A DNA stretch of 64,000 nucleotides from Bradyrhizobium sp. CB82 (GCF_029714405.1 NZ_CP121650.1:8499001-8563000); one strand, 5' to 3'; numbered from the stretch's first letter, positions 8,143-16,710 are shown. A program made the numbers and translations. Notes: a model not told the origin generated them from the sequence alone.

Positions 8143-8502
8143 GCAAATACCTCGATGGTTGGACGGTCTACAATGGAAATATTCGTTGCCGCTGAACGCT
8201 CATCGATCGCTGCGATTGTCGAGAGCATGAGCATTCAAGAAAATGCGGGTGCGGAGGCTGCGATTGCGAACCGGCGAGATCGGCTTGGTGGGTGAAGGCC
8301 AGCTGTTGCTGGAAGCCGCCTCTCTTGGACCTCGAAGAACGGCACTACAAACCGCTCCGCAATCGTCTCCAGCGAACCACCAACTTGGTTGGCGAGCGTA
8401 TCGAGGTCTTGGCTCAGCTTGGAGGCCGCCTGCATCAGGCCGAGCAGCGTGTCGAGGTCCGCAAGCTGTTGCGCGCTGCGCGTGTGGTTAGTAGCTCATC
8501 AC

Positions 8503-8568
8503 GAAGTCCTTGTTTTATAAGGGTTTACAGGACTTCAGGGGCACTGGCGGGGAGAGTGGGATTCGCAC
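8503..8568 (-). other. Possible integrase attachment site (tRNA-Ser 3'-end-like)
   Basis: On the minus strand, bases 8563-8545 read AATCCCACTCTCCCCGCCA, close to the T-arm, acceptor stem and CCA of a tRNA-Ser gene. The T-loop reads TGCGAAT instead of TTCGAAT, and no tRNA body precedes it. Just beyond lies an 8-base inverted repeat, GAAGTCCT (8503-8510) and AGGACTTC (8529-8536), the usual form of integrase core-binding sites. The integrase gene ends 223 bases away. Together these suggest an att site left by integration into a tRNA-Ser gene outside the window. Confidence 0.45.
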
Positions 8569-8589
8569 CGATGATAGGCACATCGGTGC
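8565..8589. repeat. Perfect 9-bp inverted repeat beside the att-like site
   Basis: GCACCGATG (8565-8573) and CATCGGTGC (8581-8589) flank a 7-base loop. There is no T run on either side, so it is not a terminator. It abuts the tRNA-like 3' end and may be part of the recombination site or an operator. Confidence 0.5.
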
Positions 8590-8791
8590 GGTCGCGATCC
8601 GGTGGCGATTCCAGACAAACGAATTCTCGGAGCGACCTTCGCTCGTGGTGAAATTTGATCGTGATGTGCATTCGCAGAACACTTCTAGCAATTCAAGAGG
8701 TGGGTGCCCATGGAGAAGCCGTCTGGGCGGTATCGGTCCCAGCGGCCGGAGAGAAGACGTTTGATCCAAGGAGGAAATCCATGTCGGCGAG

Positions 8792-10042
8792 CTATGCCGA
8801 CTCCCGACGAGGAAGTCGGCCCGCAACGTATCGGCCCCAAGCGTCCATCAGCTGCCGTCGCTTCTTCAACGCATTGCCCCGCCGATAAGCTTGCTCCGTT
8901 TCATCTCCCACCTTGTGGGCTAATGCCATCTCCGCAATTTCACGCTCAAAGCGGGTCTCGTCACCTGCCCAATCGCGAAAGCTGGACCGGCACCCGTGCG
9001 TTGTCATCGCCGGATAGACGCCTTTGAGGGCATGGAGCACGGCATTCATACCGAGCGGCTTCGCATGGTCTTTTGACCAATGCCCGGCGAATACATAGGC
9101 CTCGCGCACAGCCTCCTTCGGGATGACCGCCTTTAAAATCGCAACCGCGCGGTCGCAGAGCGGCACTTGGAAATTTTTGCCTTCTGGATGGTCTTCGGTT
9201 TTCAACCGTTCCGCAGGGATGGTCCAAAGCCTCTCTGCGAAGTCCACCTCGCACACGCGCATCAGGCGGGCTTCTCCGGTCCGGACCGCCGTCAAGATGA
9301 TGTATTCAGCCGCAAGATTGACAGCGGTGTCCGCCGCTTCGTGGTTGGCCTGCAGGGCCTGAACAATGCCGGGGACGTCCTTGTAGGGCGCGGCCTTGTG
9401 ATGGCGCTTCGAGCGCTTCGACTTCGGTAAGAGCGGCTTCAGAGTCTTCCACATGGCGGGGTTCTTACCCGACCGAAGACCTTTGGCCTCCGCAGCGTCA
9501 AGCACGCGCTCAATCCGGCTTCGCGTTTCGCGCGCCGTGCGGTTGATCGTAATCCATATGGGCGACAAGATCCGCAACACCTCGTTCACCGTGATATTGG
9601 CGAGTTCGATATCCCGGATTGGCTTGCACCGGACCTTCAGGTCCCGTTCCCAGTCGGCCAGCGTGTTTTTGCCTTTGAAGCCCGCCTTGATCGATACGAG
9701 GAAGGCATCCGCGAATTCTCCGAACCTGATAGTCGCAATTGACTCGGCGCGCCGCTGCGCCACTGGGTCCTTGCCTTCGGCCAGTTTCTTGCGTGCGTCT
9801 GCGGCCTTGAGGCGGGCATCCGCCAGCGAGATGCCGTCCCTGCCTTTGCCCTTAGCGGCACCTAGCCCGATCTCGCGGCGCTTGCCCGTGCCGCGCACGC
9901 GGTACAGGAAAGTCCATTGGCGCCGCGCATGTGCTCCAGCCTCAATCGCGAGGTAAAGCCCGCCCCCGTCGCTGTGGCGACCGGGCTCAACGATAGTCTC
10001 AGCTTCCCGAGCGGACAGCTTGTGCAACTGTCTTTTTGCCAT
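8792..10042 (-). CDS. Tyrosine recombinase, P4-type integrase (DUF4102)
   Basis: This 416-residue protein starts MAKRQLHKLSAREAETI. It has the N-terminal arm-binding DUF4102 region (SDGGGLYLAIEA, TFLYRVRGTGKRREIGLG), a central SAM-like core-binding region, and a C-terminal catalytic domain with LTAVRTGEARLM (box I Arg), HGCRSSFRDWAGDET (the H-x-x-R box) and EQAYRRG (nucleophilic Tyr). All catalytic residues seem present, so it may be active. ATG 10042 is preferred over the in-frame start at 10075 because MAKR begins family members. Integrases of this type insert islands at the 3' ends of tRNA genes. The tRNA-Ser-like fragment at 8545-8568 fits this. Confidence 0.93.
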   Translation of the reverse strand: MAKRQLHKLSAREAETIVEPGRHSDGGGLYLAIEAGAHARRQWTFLYRVRGTGKRREIGLGAAKGKGRDGISLADARLKAADARKKLAEGKDPVAQRRAESIATIRFGEFADAFLVSIKAGFKGKNTLADWERDLKVRCKPIRDIELANITVNEVLRILSPIWITINRTARETRSRIERVLDAAEAKGLRSGKNPAMWKTLKPLLPKSKRSKRHHKAAPYKDVPGIVQALQANHEAADTAVNLAAEYIILTAVRTGEARLMRVCEVDFAERLWTIPAERLKTEDHPEGKNFQVPLCDRAVAILKAVIPKEAVREAYVFAGHWSKDHAKPLGMNAVLHALKGVYPAMTTHGCRSSFRDWAGDETRFEREIAEMALAHKVGDETEQAYRRGNALKKRRQLMDAWGRYVAGRLPRRESA

Positions 10043-10075
10043 AACCGCCCCACCAACCGCCCCACCATTGAACAC

Positions 10076-11110
10076 GGATTGCAGCGGATGGCGGCGAACG
10101 TCCGTGAACGGCGGCGAATTTCAAGTGAGGCCATTATAGCAGAGCTTACAATGGGTTAGAAGCCTGCAGCGAACGGTTGAGGACGAGCATGGAATTTCAC
10201 CACGGACGGGGTGATGCCAGTCGCGCCTTACTTTTTGTCTGCGGGCCCCCTTTTCCAATCGGGTTACATTCCCCCAGCTCGGATAGCGATTGTCGTACGG
10301 ACCGGGCAGGCGATCGAGTGGTGCCGGGTTCGGCCGCCCGGGCGTCGCGTCAAGCAAATCCCGGAACGGTATCTACGACCACGCTTTGCTTGGCGCGAAA
10401 AACGGCATGTTGGCGGTGCGAGGAGAGATCGCAGCGGCGCCAGCCGATGCACACAAAGCGATCAAAAGGATCAGGGCTGAGATGAATCGCAACGTAACTC
10501 GCTCTCGTCGTCAACTGCGCGCACGCACAATATGCGTGGCCTGCCGTAGCTGGCTCGGTGGCGAAGACTGCGGGGAGATGTGGCTGACGTGATCCTTGTC
10601 GATGCCGAGGCCGCTATCGAACACCTCGTGCAGGATCCTGCGCCCTTGCGCGCGGCCGAAACGACGAGCTGCGGCAACTCCGTGTTGCGCATCGCGCCGA
10701 TGGCGTTCTCCACCAGAATGACGATCAGCCAGTGCAGCTGACGCTCATTGGTGGTCGTTTTCCGAACGAGGTGGCCGTGGAGCAGGGCGGCCGAGCCCGA
10801 CTTCGCACCTGTGCGATCATCCGGCTAGCGCTGGGAAGCCAAAAAAGGCCGCCCTGCTGTTCTTGCCAAGGTTATAAGGCTCTAAGGAGGGGTCGGCTCT
10901 CAAGGTGTCTTCGGGTTGACGCCGGTGGAAACGCCGGCCATCGGGGTGCCTATCCGCCAAAACCTTTGCCACGCACCTCCTGTAGTTGCGTAGCTGCCTG
11001 AATACACGCCGAAACGTTAAGACTGTTTAAAGCAAATCATTCAAATCGAGGCAGACACAACCAATGATGCGCGGCAAGTTGCCACACACGCGAAGCACGC
11101 CAATCGCCGG
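10076..11110. other. 1-kb stretch without an intact gene
   Basis: Apart from the histidine-kinase remnant at 10570-10745, I see no credible coding signal. Frames are short, switch often and match no family. This fits an old integration boundary with eroded DNA between island and core chromosome. Confidence 0.5.
10570..10745 (-). pseudogene. Histidine kinase ATPase-domain remnant
   Basis: The minus-strand frame from about 10745 reads QLHWLIVILVENAIGAMRNTELPQLVV, matching the N box of sensor kinases (normally VENAxDAM). After a frameshift near 10645, another frame reads HEVFDSGLGIDKDHVSHI, matching the G1 box and following helix (normally DSGPGI). Both the upstream dimerisation region and the rest of the ATPase domain are missing. 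It is therefore a relic of a two-component sensor, not a working gene. Confidence 0.5.
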
Positions 11111-11725
11111 TCAAGTTGCCCCGGGCCGCGCGACACCTGCCAACCACTCCCGCCCTTCCGTATAAAGCTTCTCGACCTCGGCGCCGGTCAGGCCGGGCAT
11201 GTCGCGCTTGACCTTGTAGCCGATCAACTCCTGCATGTAGCCGAGGTGGCGGTAGCCTTCGGGAAGCGCCGCCAATCGCTCCGCATCGAGCGCGAGGACC
11301 GCGGCGGGATCGACCGGATCGAGGCGGTCCTTCTCATAGATCGGCTGGCGGCGGACGATGCCCCATTGGCCCTGCCGCTTCTCCAGGAAGTCGTAGAAGC
11401 GCCCGGTGCAGACGACGTCGCAGACGACATCATGGACCGGCGCCCGCTGCGAGATCGTCATCTTGGTCTGCGCGATGGCGCGGTTGCCTTCGAGATCGAT
11501 GCTGGTGCCGCCGAGGAAGTGCAGGATACGCACGCCCTTGGCAAAGCCATCGCGGCTCACCCGGATGAAGTCCGCAGCCGGCCCCTGAAACCAGGTCGCC
11601 GACATCCAGCCCTCCGCGTGCCAGACAGTGGCAAAACGCTCCCAGTCCCCGGCATCGCGCCAGACCACCCAATTCTCGACGAGATCGCGGATGGCGAGAC
11701 GATCAAGGAATTGCGGGTCCAACAT
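11111..11725 (-). CDS. SnoaL-like / NTF2-fold family protein
   Basis: This 204-residue protein begins MLDPQFLDRLAIRDLVENWVVWRDAGDWERFATVWHAEG, the characteristic start of SnoaL-like cone-shaped proteins, in which a helix pair is followed by DWERFxxxW. TGRFYDFLEKRQGQWGIVRRQPIYEKDRLDPVDP near residues 107-140 matches the closing beta strands. Members are enzymes (isomerases, dehydratases, ring hydroxylase subunits) or binding proteins; the substrate cannot be read here. There is no signal peptide, so it is cytoplasmic. It stands alone, 0.4 kb from phyR and pointing the same way, without a clear operon partner. Confidence 0.75.
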   Translation of the reverse strand: MLDPQFLDRLAIRDLVENWVVWRDAGDWERFATVWHAEGWMSATWFQGPAADFIRVSRDGFAKGVRILHFLGGTSIDLEGNRAIAQTKMTISQRAPVHDVVCDVVCTGRFYDFLEKRQGQWGIVRRQPIYEKDRLDPVDPAAVLALDAERLAALPEGYRHLGYMQELIGYKVKRDMPGLTGAEVEKLYTEGREWLAGVARPGAT

Positions 11726-12142
11726 GCGAGATCTCCCGGCGGTTTGAGGCTGCGATGGGTATCGGCCCGACGTATCAACGGGGCAATGTGGTTGTCGTCA
11801 AGCGCACGATGCTTCGCAGCCTTTCGAATTGCCCACAGGCGGCAAGCGCGATACGTGCAACAATCCTTGCAATCAACCGGACCGCCGGTGCCGCCTCCGG
11901 AGGTGAAGGCGACCTTCCCCGATTCGCAGTCCCCATTACGTTCATGAAGAGACCGATGCTGCCTTGGGCTGGCGGAGAATGGCCGGCTGAGTGGGTGCAG
12001 GAACAGTCCAAAGTGAATTCGAAGATTCAAGGCATTTGCCGCGGCTGCTGAGTCGCAAGGTCGCAAAGAGAAACGACGCGCCCTTCAGCGCGCCGCCTCT
12101 TCATTCAAGCGATGCATGTAGCGACTCGCTCAAGCGCCCTCG
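11726..12142. other. 417-bp gap, no gene seen
   Basis: No family-like frame on either strand. Near the left edge of phyR there is a GC hairpin, listed as a possible terminator. The rest shows nothing I can name. Confidence 0.4.
12066..12093 (-). terminator. Possible phyR terminator
   Basis: On the minus strand GGCGCGC, a short TGAAG loop and GCGCGTC form a 7-pair stem with one G-U pair, followed by GTTTCTCTTT. The tail is a weak U tract. It lies about 50-75 bases past the phyR stop. Confidence 0.4.
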
Positions 12143-12949
12143 TTACGCCGCCGGCGCTCTCGGTGCGCGGTTGCGCGAGTTGCGCTGGAAGAACAGCGCC
12201 TGGCTCGCCACCGCCGAGACCATCGCGGGCTGGAACGGCTTCGAGATCAGGAACGCAGGCTCCGGCCGCTCGCCGGTGAGGAAGCGCTCGGGGTAAGCGG
12301 TGATGAACACCACCGGCACCTCGAAGCTGCGCAGGAGCTCGTTGACCGCATCGAGGCCCGAGGAGCCGTCGGCAAGCTGGATATCGGCGAGGATCAGGCC
12401 GGGCCGCTTGTTCTTGGCGAGCGCCACCGCATCGGCGTGGGTGCGGGCGACGCCGACCACGTTGTGCCCGAGATTCTTCACGAGGCTCTCGAGGTCCATG
12501 GCGATGAAGGTCTCGTCCTCGATGATGAGCACATCGGTTGCGATCTCAGCCGCCATCTCGCGGCCTGCGGCGTCCGCAAGCCGGCGCGTCTCGCTGACAT
12601 CGGTCCCGAGGATGAAGGCGACTTCCTCCTCCGAAAATCCCTCGAGCGAGAGCAGCAGGAAGGCCTGACGCGGCAGCGGGGTGATGTTGGACAGCCGTCG
12701 CTCGGGCGGCATCGGCAGCGTCGTCACCTCGGAATCGTCGTTGAGCGAGACCGAATTCCAGATTTGGGTGAACAGCCGAAACAGGCCGGCGCGCGGTCCA
12801 TGGCTCTCGTCGAGCACCGACGGATCCCCGAGCATGGCTTCCAACATGGCTGCGACATAGGCGTCGCCGGACGGCTGGCTGCCGGTCAAGGCACGGGCGT
12901 ACCGGCGCAACAACGGCAAGTGTTCAGCAACAAGTTGTGAACGGGACAT
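12143..12949 (-). CDS. phyR: PhyR, general stress response anti-anti-sigma response regulator
   Basis: This 268-residue protein has the PhyR layout. Residues 1-130 are a sigma-like domain resembling ECF regions 2 and 4 (LRRYARALTG, LPRQAFLLLSLEGFSEEEVAFILG). From about 140 a receiver domain follows (VLIIEDETFIAMDLE, LILADIQLADG with the phospho-acceptor Asp, VFITAYPE, ISKPFQP). When phosphorylated, PhyR binds NepR through the sigma-like part and frees EcfG. ATG 12949 (MSRSQL) is preferred to the in-frame ATG at 12979. It diverges from nepR-ecfG as is usual in rhizobia. An EcfG-type promoter lies upstream, giving positive feedback. Confidence 0.95.
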   Translation of the reverse strand: MSRSQLVAEHLPLLRRYARALTGSQPSGDAYVAAMLEAMLGDPSVLDESHGPRAGLFRLFTQIWNSVSLNDDSEVTTLPMPPERRLSNITPLPRQAFLLLSLEGFSEEEVAFILGTDVSETRRLADAAGREMAAEIATDVLIIEDETFIAMDLESLVKNLGHNVVGVARTHADAVALAKNKRPGLILADIQLADGSSGLDAVNELLRSFEVPVVFITAYPERFLTGERPEPAFLISKPFQPAMVSAVASQALFFQRNSRNRAPRAPAA

Positions 12950-13016
12950 CCCCACTCCATTCGTCTTCGGGCCAGTCATCGCCAGGGGCGGCCCGGGTTC
13001 CCCTGCAGAACGAGAT

Positions 13017-13041
13017 TACGCCCAAGCAAAAGAAAAGTTCC
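13017..13041 (-). promoter_or_regulatory. EcfG-type promoter of phyR
   Basis: On the minus strand GGAAC (13041-13037) is followed after exactly 16 bases by CGTA (13020-13017), close to the rhizobial EcfG consensus GGAAC-N16/17-CGTT. Its -10 element lies about 70 bases before the phyR start. This implies autoregulation of the stress circuit. Confidence 0.7.
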
Positions 13042-13050
13042 GTACACTCT

Positions 13051-13075
13051 GGAACTTTTCGCCCAAGTTCGCATT
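13051..13075 (+). promoter_or_regulatory. Weak EcfG-like promoter for nepR-ecfG
   Basis: GGAAC at 13051-13055 is followed after 16 bases by CATT at 13072-13075, an imperfect match to CGTT. Another GGAAC at 13089-13093 has no good -10 partner. Autoregulation of nepR-ecfG is usual in the group, but this site is only a candidate. Confidence 0.35.
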
Positions 13076-13158
13076 AGCCCATTCCCAGGGAACAGCTCCC
13101 GGTTGAGAAAATTTCTCGATTTGACAGTGACTTAACTCGGGGAAACGTGGAACAGGTC

Positions 13159-13389
13159 ATGAAAGATCTCAAATCTCAAGCCAGCAGAAACACGACCCCC
13201 GGCAAGGGAGGGCTGACACCGGAAATCCAATCCCGGATCGGCCATCAATTGCGTGCCATGTACGACGACGTCGTGCGGCAGGGGGTTCCCGAGCGGTTCG
13301 CCGAGCTGATCAAGAAGCTTGATGCGCCGGGAGGGACACCCCAAGATCAAACCAATGGGGGATCCAACGACAACAATGGGAGGGACTAA
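13159..13389 (+). CDS. nepR: NepR, anti-sigma factor of EcfG
   Basis: This is a small protein of 76 residues. Its core LTPEIQSRIGHQLRAMYDDVVRQGVPERFAELIKKLD is the two-helix NepR signature that wraps around EcfG or PhyR. It holds EcfG inactive until phosphorylated PhyR captures it. ATG 13159 (MKDLKSQ) is chosen; a GTG at 13147 is in frame. The stop TAA overlaps the ecfG ATG in a TAATG junction, so anti-sigma and sigma are translationally coupled and made in matched amounts. The C-terminal tail is Gly/Asn-rich and probably disordered. Confidence 0.95.
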   Translation: MKDLKSQASRNTTPGKGGLTPEIQSRIGHQLRAMYDDVVRQGVPERFAELIKKLDAPGGTPQDQTNGGSNDNNGRD

Positions 13390-13937
13390 TGCCTCTCACG
13401 GAATCCCTGCGCGACGATATCCTGGCGGCAGTCCCGAGCCTGCGCGCGTTCGCCATCTCACTCAGCGGCAATGCCGACAGAGCCGACGATCTGGTCCAGG
13501 AGACGTTGTTGCGCGCACTCGCCAACATCGACTCGTTCCAGCCCGGCTCGAATCTGCCGGCCTGGCTGTTCACCATCCTGCGCAACCTGTTCCGCTCCGA
13601 CTATCGCAAGCGGCGGCGGGAAGTGGAGGATGCTGAAGGCAACTATGCCAAGACGCTGAAGACGCAGCCGTCGCAGAATGCGCATCTCGAGTTCGAGGAG
13701 TTTCGTGCAGCCCTCGACAAGCTGCCGCAGGACCAGCGCGAGGCGCTGATCCTCGTCGGTGCGTCCGGCTTCTCCTATGAGGACGCGGCCTCGATCTGCG
13801 GCTGCGCGGTCGGCACGATCAAGAGCCGCGTCAACCGCGCGCGCTCGAAGCTCGCAGCCCTGCTGTATGTCGAGGGCGCCGAAGATTTCGGCCCCGACGA
13901 GACCGTGCGCGCCGTGATCGGCGGCAGCGGCGGCTGA
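13389..13937 (+). CDS. ecfG: EcfG, ECF sigma factor of the general stress response
   Basis: This 182-residue group-15-type ECF sigma factor has region 2 at about 15-80 (LRAFAISLSGNADRADDLVQETLLRALANIDSF, then LPAWLFTILRNLFRSDYRKRRRE) and region 4 at about 110-165 (LDKLPQDQREALILVGASGFSYEDAASICGCAVGTIKSRVNRAR), whose end is the -35 recognition helix. It directs RNA polymerase to GGAAC-N16/17-CGTT promoters under desiccation, heat, salt or starvation stress. It is coupled to nepR and divergent from phyR, completing the partner-switch module. Confidence 0.95.
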   Translation: MPLTESLRDDILAAVPSLRAFAISLSGNADRADDLVQETLLRALANIDSFQPGSNLPAWLFTILRNLFRSDYRKRRREVEDAEGNYAKTLKTQPSQNAHLEFEEFRAALDKLPQDQREALILVGASGFSYEDAASICGCAVGTIKSRVNRARSKLAALLYVEGAEDFGPDETVRAVIGGSGG

Positions 13938-13959
13938 CCGATTCAGCGCACGCGAATTT

Positions 13960-14014
13960 GCCCTCTCCCCTTGTGGGAGAGGGTATCTTGCGAAGCGGGC
14001 GTGGGTGAGGGGTC
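13960..14014. repeat. Rhizobial GC-rich palindromic repeat
   Basis: CCCTCTCCC (13962-13970), a 5-base loop and GGGAGAGGG (13976-13984) form a perfect 9-pair hairpin, followed by a GTGGGTGAGGGGT tail. It sits between the convergent ecfG and the kinase gene. It looks like one of the high-copy intergenic palindromes of Bradyrhizobiaceae. Confidence 0.65.
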
Positions 14015-14092
14015 TCTCTGCGCGCCCGTGACCGGCATTTGCAGTTAGCACCTCGTCCGTCGCGGGAGGAGGAAGAGGAGTGCGAGGCAGCT

Positions 14093-15751
14093 TCAGCGCA
14101 CGGGCCTGACCGGCGCCGAGAATTTTTCCGTGCGGTCGCGCTCGGTCATGTCGACGACGGTCTCCATCGGAGCGGTCAGCTCGTAGACGTAGGAGACGTC
14201 AGTGAAGTAGCGCTTGGCGGCGCCGCCGAGCGCTTCGGGCGCGACACGGTCGAGCAGGATCAGGCCGAAATCGGAATCGGCGCGACGCGTCGCCTCGCTG
14301 GTGTTGAACTCCTCCCAGCGGAAATGGAAGACCGTATCGGGCTCCTCGCCCGTCACCGTCCAGTTCGCGGTGATGTGCGGATGCTTGCCGACCAGCGACA
14401 GGCCCTCGTCGGAATGCGAGGCGAGTTCGAAGAACAGCAGCGACAGGCTCTGCGCGGCGCGCGCGCTGACCGCGATGTCGGGCCCGCTGATGGCGATGCG
14501 ATCAGCATGCGGAATGGCGCGCGCCTCGAACAGGCCCTTCAGCTTCACGCCCTGCCACTGGCTTTCGCTGAGCAGCGAAACCACGTTGGACATCGCATGG
14601 ATGCGCCCGATCAGCAGTTCACGCGCAACGTCGATGTCGGAGCCGTGGCGTAGCGTGCGCGTCACGATCGACTGGATGACCGCCAGAATGTTCTTCACGC
14701 GATGATTCAGCTCGTCGATGACGGCCGTCAACCGGCGCTCGAAACCGATCCGCACCTGGATTTCGCGGCTGAGCCTCAAATTGTTGTAGGCGACATAGCC
14801 GAACAGACCGCACACCATCGCCGTGATCGCAAAGCCAATCGCCGCGACGATGACGGCGGTCTGCTCGGCGCGCCGCGCCGAGTTGGTCTTGGCGAAGTAG
14901 CTGAGCTGCCAGTCGCGGCCGCCGAAGCCGACCGTGCGCGTCGAGGACGGCTGCGGACCATCCTGCGAGACAGTCCGTGCGCTGACGACGCCCTGATCGT
15001 TGGCGATCAGCTCGCTGCCGGTCGCGCGCGGGTCGCGCAATGCCACCGAGAACAGCGACATGTCGTCGTTGGTCAACATCAGCGAGGCGAGCTCGTAGGA
15101 AAACGTGATGAACCCGGCAGGCTCCGCCGCGCCTTCGGGGATGACGGGCGCGGCCACGATGATACCGATGGGTCCGTTCGGACGGAGTAGCGGCACCGGG
15201 TCCGAGGCGACCGACTTCTTTTCGGCCATGGCGCGCGCCAGCATCGCGCCGCGCACGGTGTCCTGATCGAAGCTGCGGCCGGGCAGCGCCTTGGTCTCCT
15301 CGCTGCGCGGCTCGAGATCCATCAGCACGTTGATCGGCTGGGTGATCTTCGTGGTGTCGAGCGGCGTGTCGTCATAGTCGCGGATGCTCGAATTGGGGAA
15401 GCCGGCGGAGCTGAGCGCCGCCTGCGCCGCGCTCAGCTCCGCCGGTTTGAGCCGGGCGATCCAGGAGGCGACCACGAAGTCGGTCTTGAAGGCATAAATG
15501 GCCGAGCGAAGCGGCTCCAGCATGTTCGGCTTGATCACGGCAGGCGTGCGGAATAGGCCGGAGGCGACGCGCGCCAGAAGCTCGCGCTCGGTCAGGCGGT
15601 CCTGCACCAGGCTTGCATGAACGTCGATCGCGCGGGCCAGCGCGATACGATCGATCGTCAGCTCCTGATCGTGGACGCGATAGGCCGCGAGCCCGGAGAG
15701 CAGTATCCCGAGCAGCGCGATAAAACCGATGATGAATCCGAGCCGAACCAC
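14093..15751 (-). CDS. CHASE-domain HWE/HisKA_2 histidine kinase with eroded ATPase domain
   Basis: This 552-residue membrane sensor has a TM segment at about 5-25, a periplasmic CHASE-like domain to about 295 (IIVAAPVIPEGAAEPAGFITFSYELASL), a second TM at about 300-320, and then an HWE/HisKA_2 phosphoacceptor helix, DELNHRVKNILAVIQSIV. Kinases of this class near phyR usually phosphorylate PhyR. The ATPase domain is odd. The N box, normally ELATNAxKYGAL, reads ELASHSDEGLSLVG without the Mg-binding Asn, and the G1 Asp-x-Gly motif is not recognisable. The His substrate is kept. It may therefore be a pseudokinase or phosphatase, or be phosphorylated by a partner kinase. It converges on ecfG. Confidence 0.8.
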   Translation of the reverse strand: MVRLGFIIGFIALLGILLSGLAAYRVHDQELTIDRIALARAIDVHASLVQDRLTERELLARVASGLFRTPAVIKPNMLEPLRSAIYAFKTDFVVASWIARLKPAELSAAQAALSSAGFPNSSIRDYDDTPLDTTKITQPINVLMDLEPRSEETKALPGRSFDQDTVRGAMLARAMAEKKSVASDPVPLLRPNGPIGIIVAAPVIPEGAAEPAGFITFSYELASLMLTNDDMSLFSVALRDPRATGSELIANDQGVVSARTVSQDGPQPSSTRTVGFGGRDWQLSYFAKTNSARRAEQTAVIVAAIGFAITAMVCGLFGYVAYNNLRLSREIQVRIGFERRLTAVIDELNHRVKNILAVIQSIVTRTLRHGSDIDVARELLIGRIHAMSNVVSLLSESQWQGVKLKGLFEARAIPHADRIAISGPDIAVSARAAQSLSLLFFELASHSDEGLSLVGKHPHITANWTVTGEEPDTVFHFRWEEFNTSEATRRADSDFGLILLDRVAPEALGGAAKRYFTDVSYVYELTAPMETVVDMTERDRTEKFSAPVRPVR

Positions 15752-16054
15752 TCGTTTACTCAGAAGGTGAGAGGCTGGCGAATAACACGGAGCATCTGAA
15801 CGCCGCTCGAACGGCCAATTGCCGAAAGAGAGTGAGACCCCAGGAAGGCGATAATGAAGGAGGAGCCATCGGGACGCAACTTGGGTTGACCGGAAAGCTT
15901 AATGCGCCAGCCAGGCGTCAGCGCTCCGGCACCGAAGTTGGTTAATCACCGTGGCGAACATTGGTTCCGCGGAGACGCATTTTGCCGCAGATATTAACGG
16001 GTCGTGTCAGGCCGTTTCCTGTCGCCGCGGGCAAGGCTCCCTTCAGCCTGCTTT
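15752..16054. other. 303-bp gap, nothing recognised
   Basis: This is the region upstream of the kinase gene and downstream of ureG. A GTTCC at 15964-15968 (minus-strand GGAAC) has no matching CGTT at 16 or 17 bases. No other signal is seen. Confidence 0.35.
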
Positions 16055-16678
16055 TCAACCCGCCCCTTTCAACCCGCCTTTGGCCTCGATGAAGCCGATG
16101 ATACGGTCGAGCCCCTCGCTCTTCTTCAGGTTGGTCATGACGAAGGGCCGCTCGCCGCGCATCCGCTTGGCGTCGGTCTGCATCTTCTCCAGCGAGGCGC
16201 CGACATGCGGCGCGAGGTCGATCTTGTTGATGACCAGGAGGTCCGAGCGCGTGATGCCCGGGCCGCCCTTGGACGGTATCTTATCGCCCGCGGCCACGTC
16301 GATGACATAGATGGTGATGTCGGCAAGCTCCGGGGAAAAAGTGGCGGCGAGGTTATCGCCGCCGGACTCGATCAGCACCAGATCGAGACCGGGAAATTTT
16401 GCGCGCATATCCGCAACCGCCGCCAGGTTCATCGAGGCATCCTCGCGGATCGCGGTATGCGGGCAGCCGCCGGTCTCGACGCCGGCGATACGGTCCGGCG
16501 TCAGCGAGCCCGAGCGCACGAGGTATTCTGCATCCCACTTGGTGTAGATGTCGTTGGTGATCGCCGCGATGTCATAGCGCTCGCGCATGGACTTGCAGAG
16601 CAAATCCATCAACGCGGTCTTGCCCGACCCGACGGGACCGCCGACACCGACTCGCAGGGGGCCATGAGACTTCGACAT
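16055..16678 (-). CDS. ureG: UreG, urease accessory GTPase
   Basis: This 207-residue SIMIBI-class GTPase has [13 protein letters not shown] as Walker A at residues 11-23, ESGGDNLA as the UreG-specific switch, and NKIDLAP as the guanine-specificity motif. The metal-binding Cys-Pro-His appears in [11 protein letters not shown] near 70. With UreE, UreF and UreD it delivers nickel to the carbamylated active site of urease, driven by GTP hydrolysis. Its length is normal. It is the last gene of the leftward urease operon, about 30 bases after ureF. Confidence 0.97.
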   Translation of the reverse strand: MSKSHGPLRVGVGGPVGSGKTALMDLLCKSMRERYDIAAITNDIYTKWDAEYLVRSGSLTPDRIAGVETGGCPHTAIREDASMNLAAVADMRAKFPGLDLVLIESGGDNLAATFSPELADITIYVIDVAAGDKIPSKGGPGITRSDLLVINKIDLAPHVGASLEKMQTDAKRMRGERPFVMTNLKKSEGLDRIIGFIEAKGGLKGAG

Positions 16679-16710
16679 AGAGTTCGCTCTTTCCTAATCC
16701 AACCTGGCCA

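Larger units (their letters stand above)
8143..8791. other. Intergenic stretch with a possible gene remnant
   Basis: No convincing intact gene. On the minus strand about 8490-8235 an uninterrupted frame reads LADLDTLLGLMQAASKLSQDLDTLANQVGGSLETIAERF, a coiled-coil-like piece that may be the remnant of a larger protein; I cannot name it. The stretch 8503-8589 holds the attachment-like signals listed separately. The last 200 bases before the integrase stop show nothing recognisable. Confidence 0.4.

Noticed and set aside
8545..8568. Complete tRNA-Ser gene
   Set aside because: Only a 3'-end-like segment is present; no acceptor 5' strand, D arm or anticodon arm lies next to it and the T loop is altered.
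15944..15968. EcfG promoter for the HWE-type kinase
   Set aside because: The minus-strand GGAAC has GATT or ATTA, not CGTT, at the allowed spacings.
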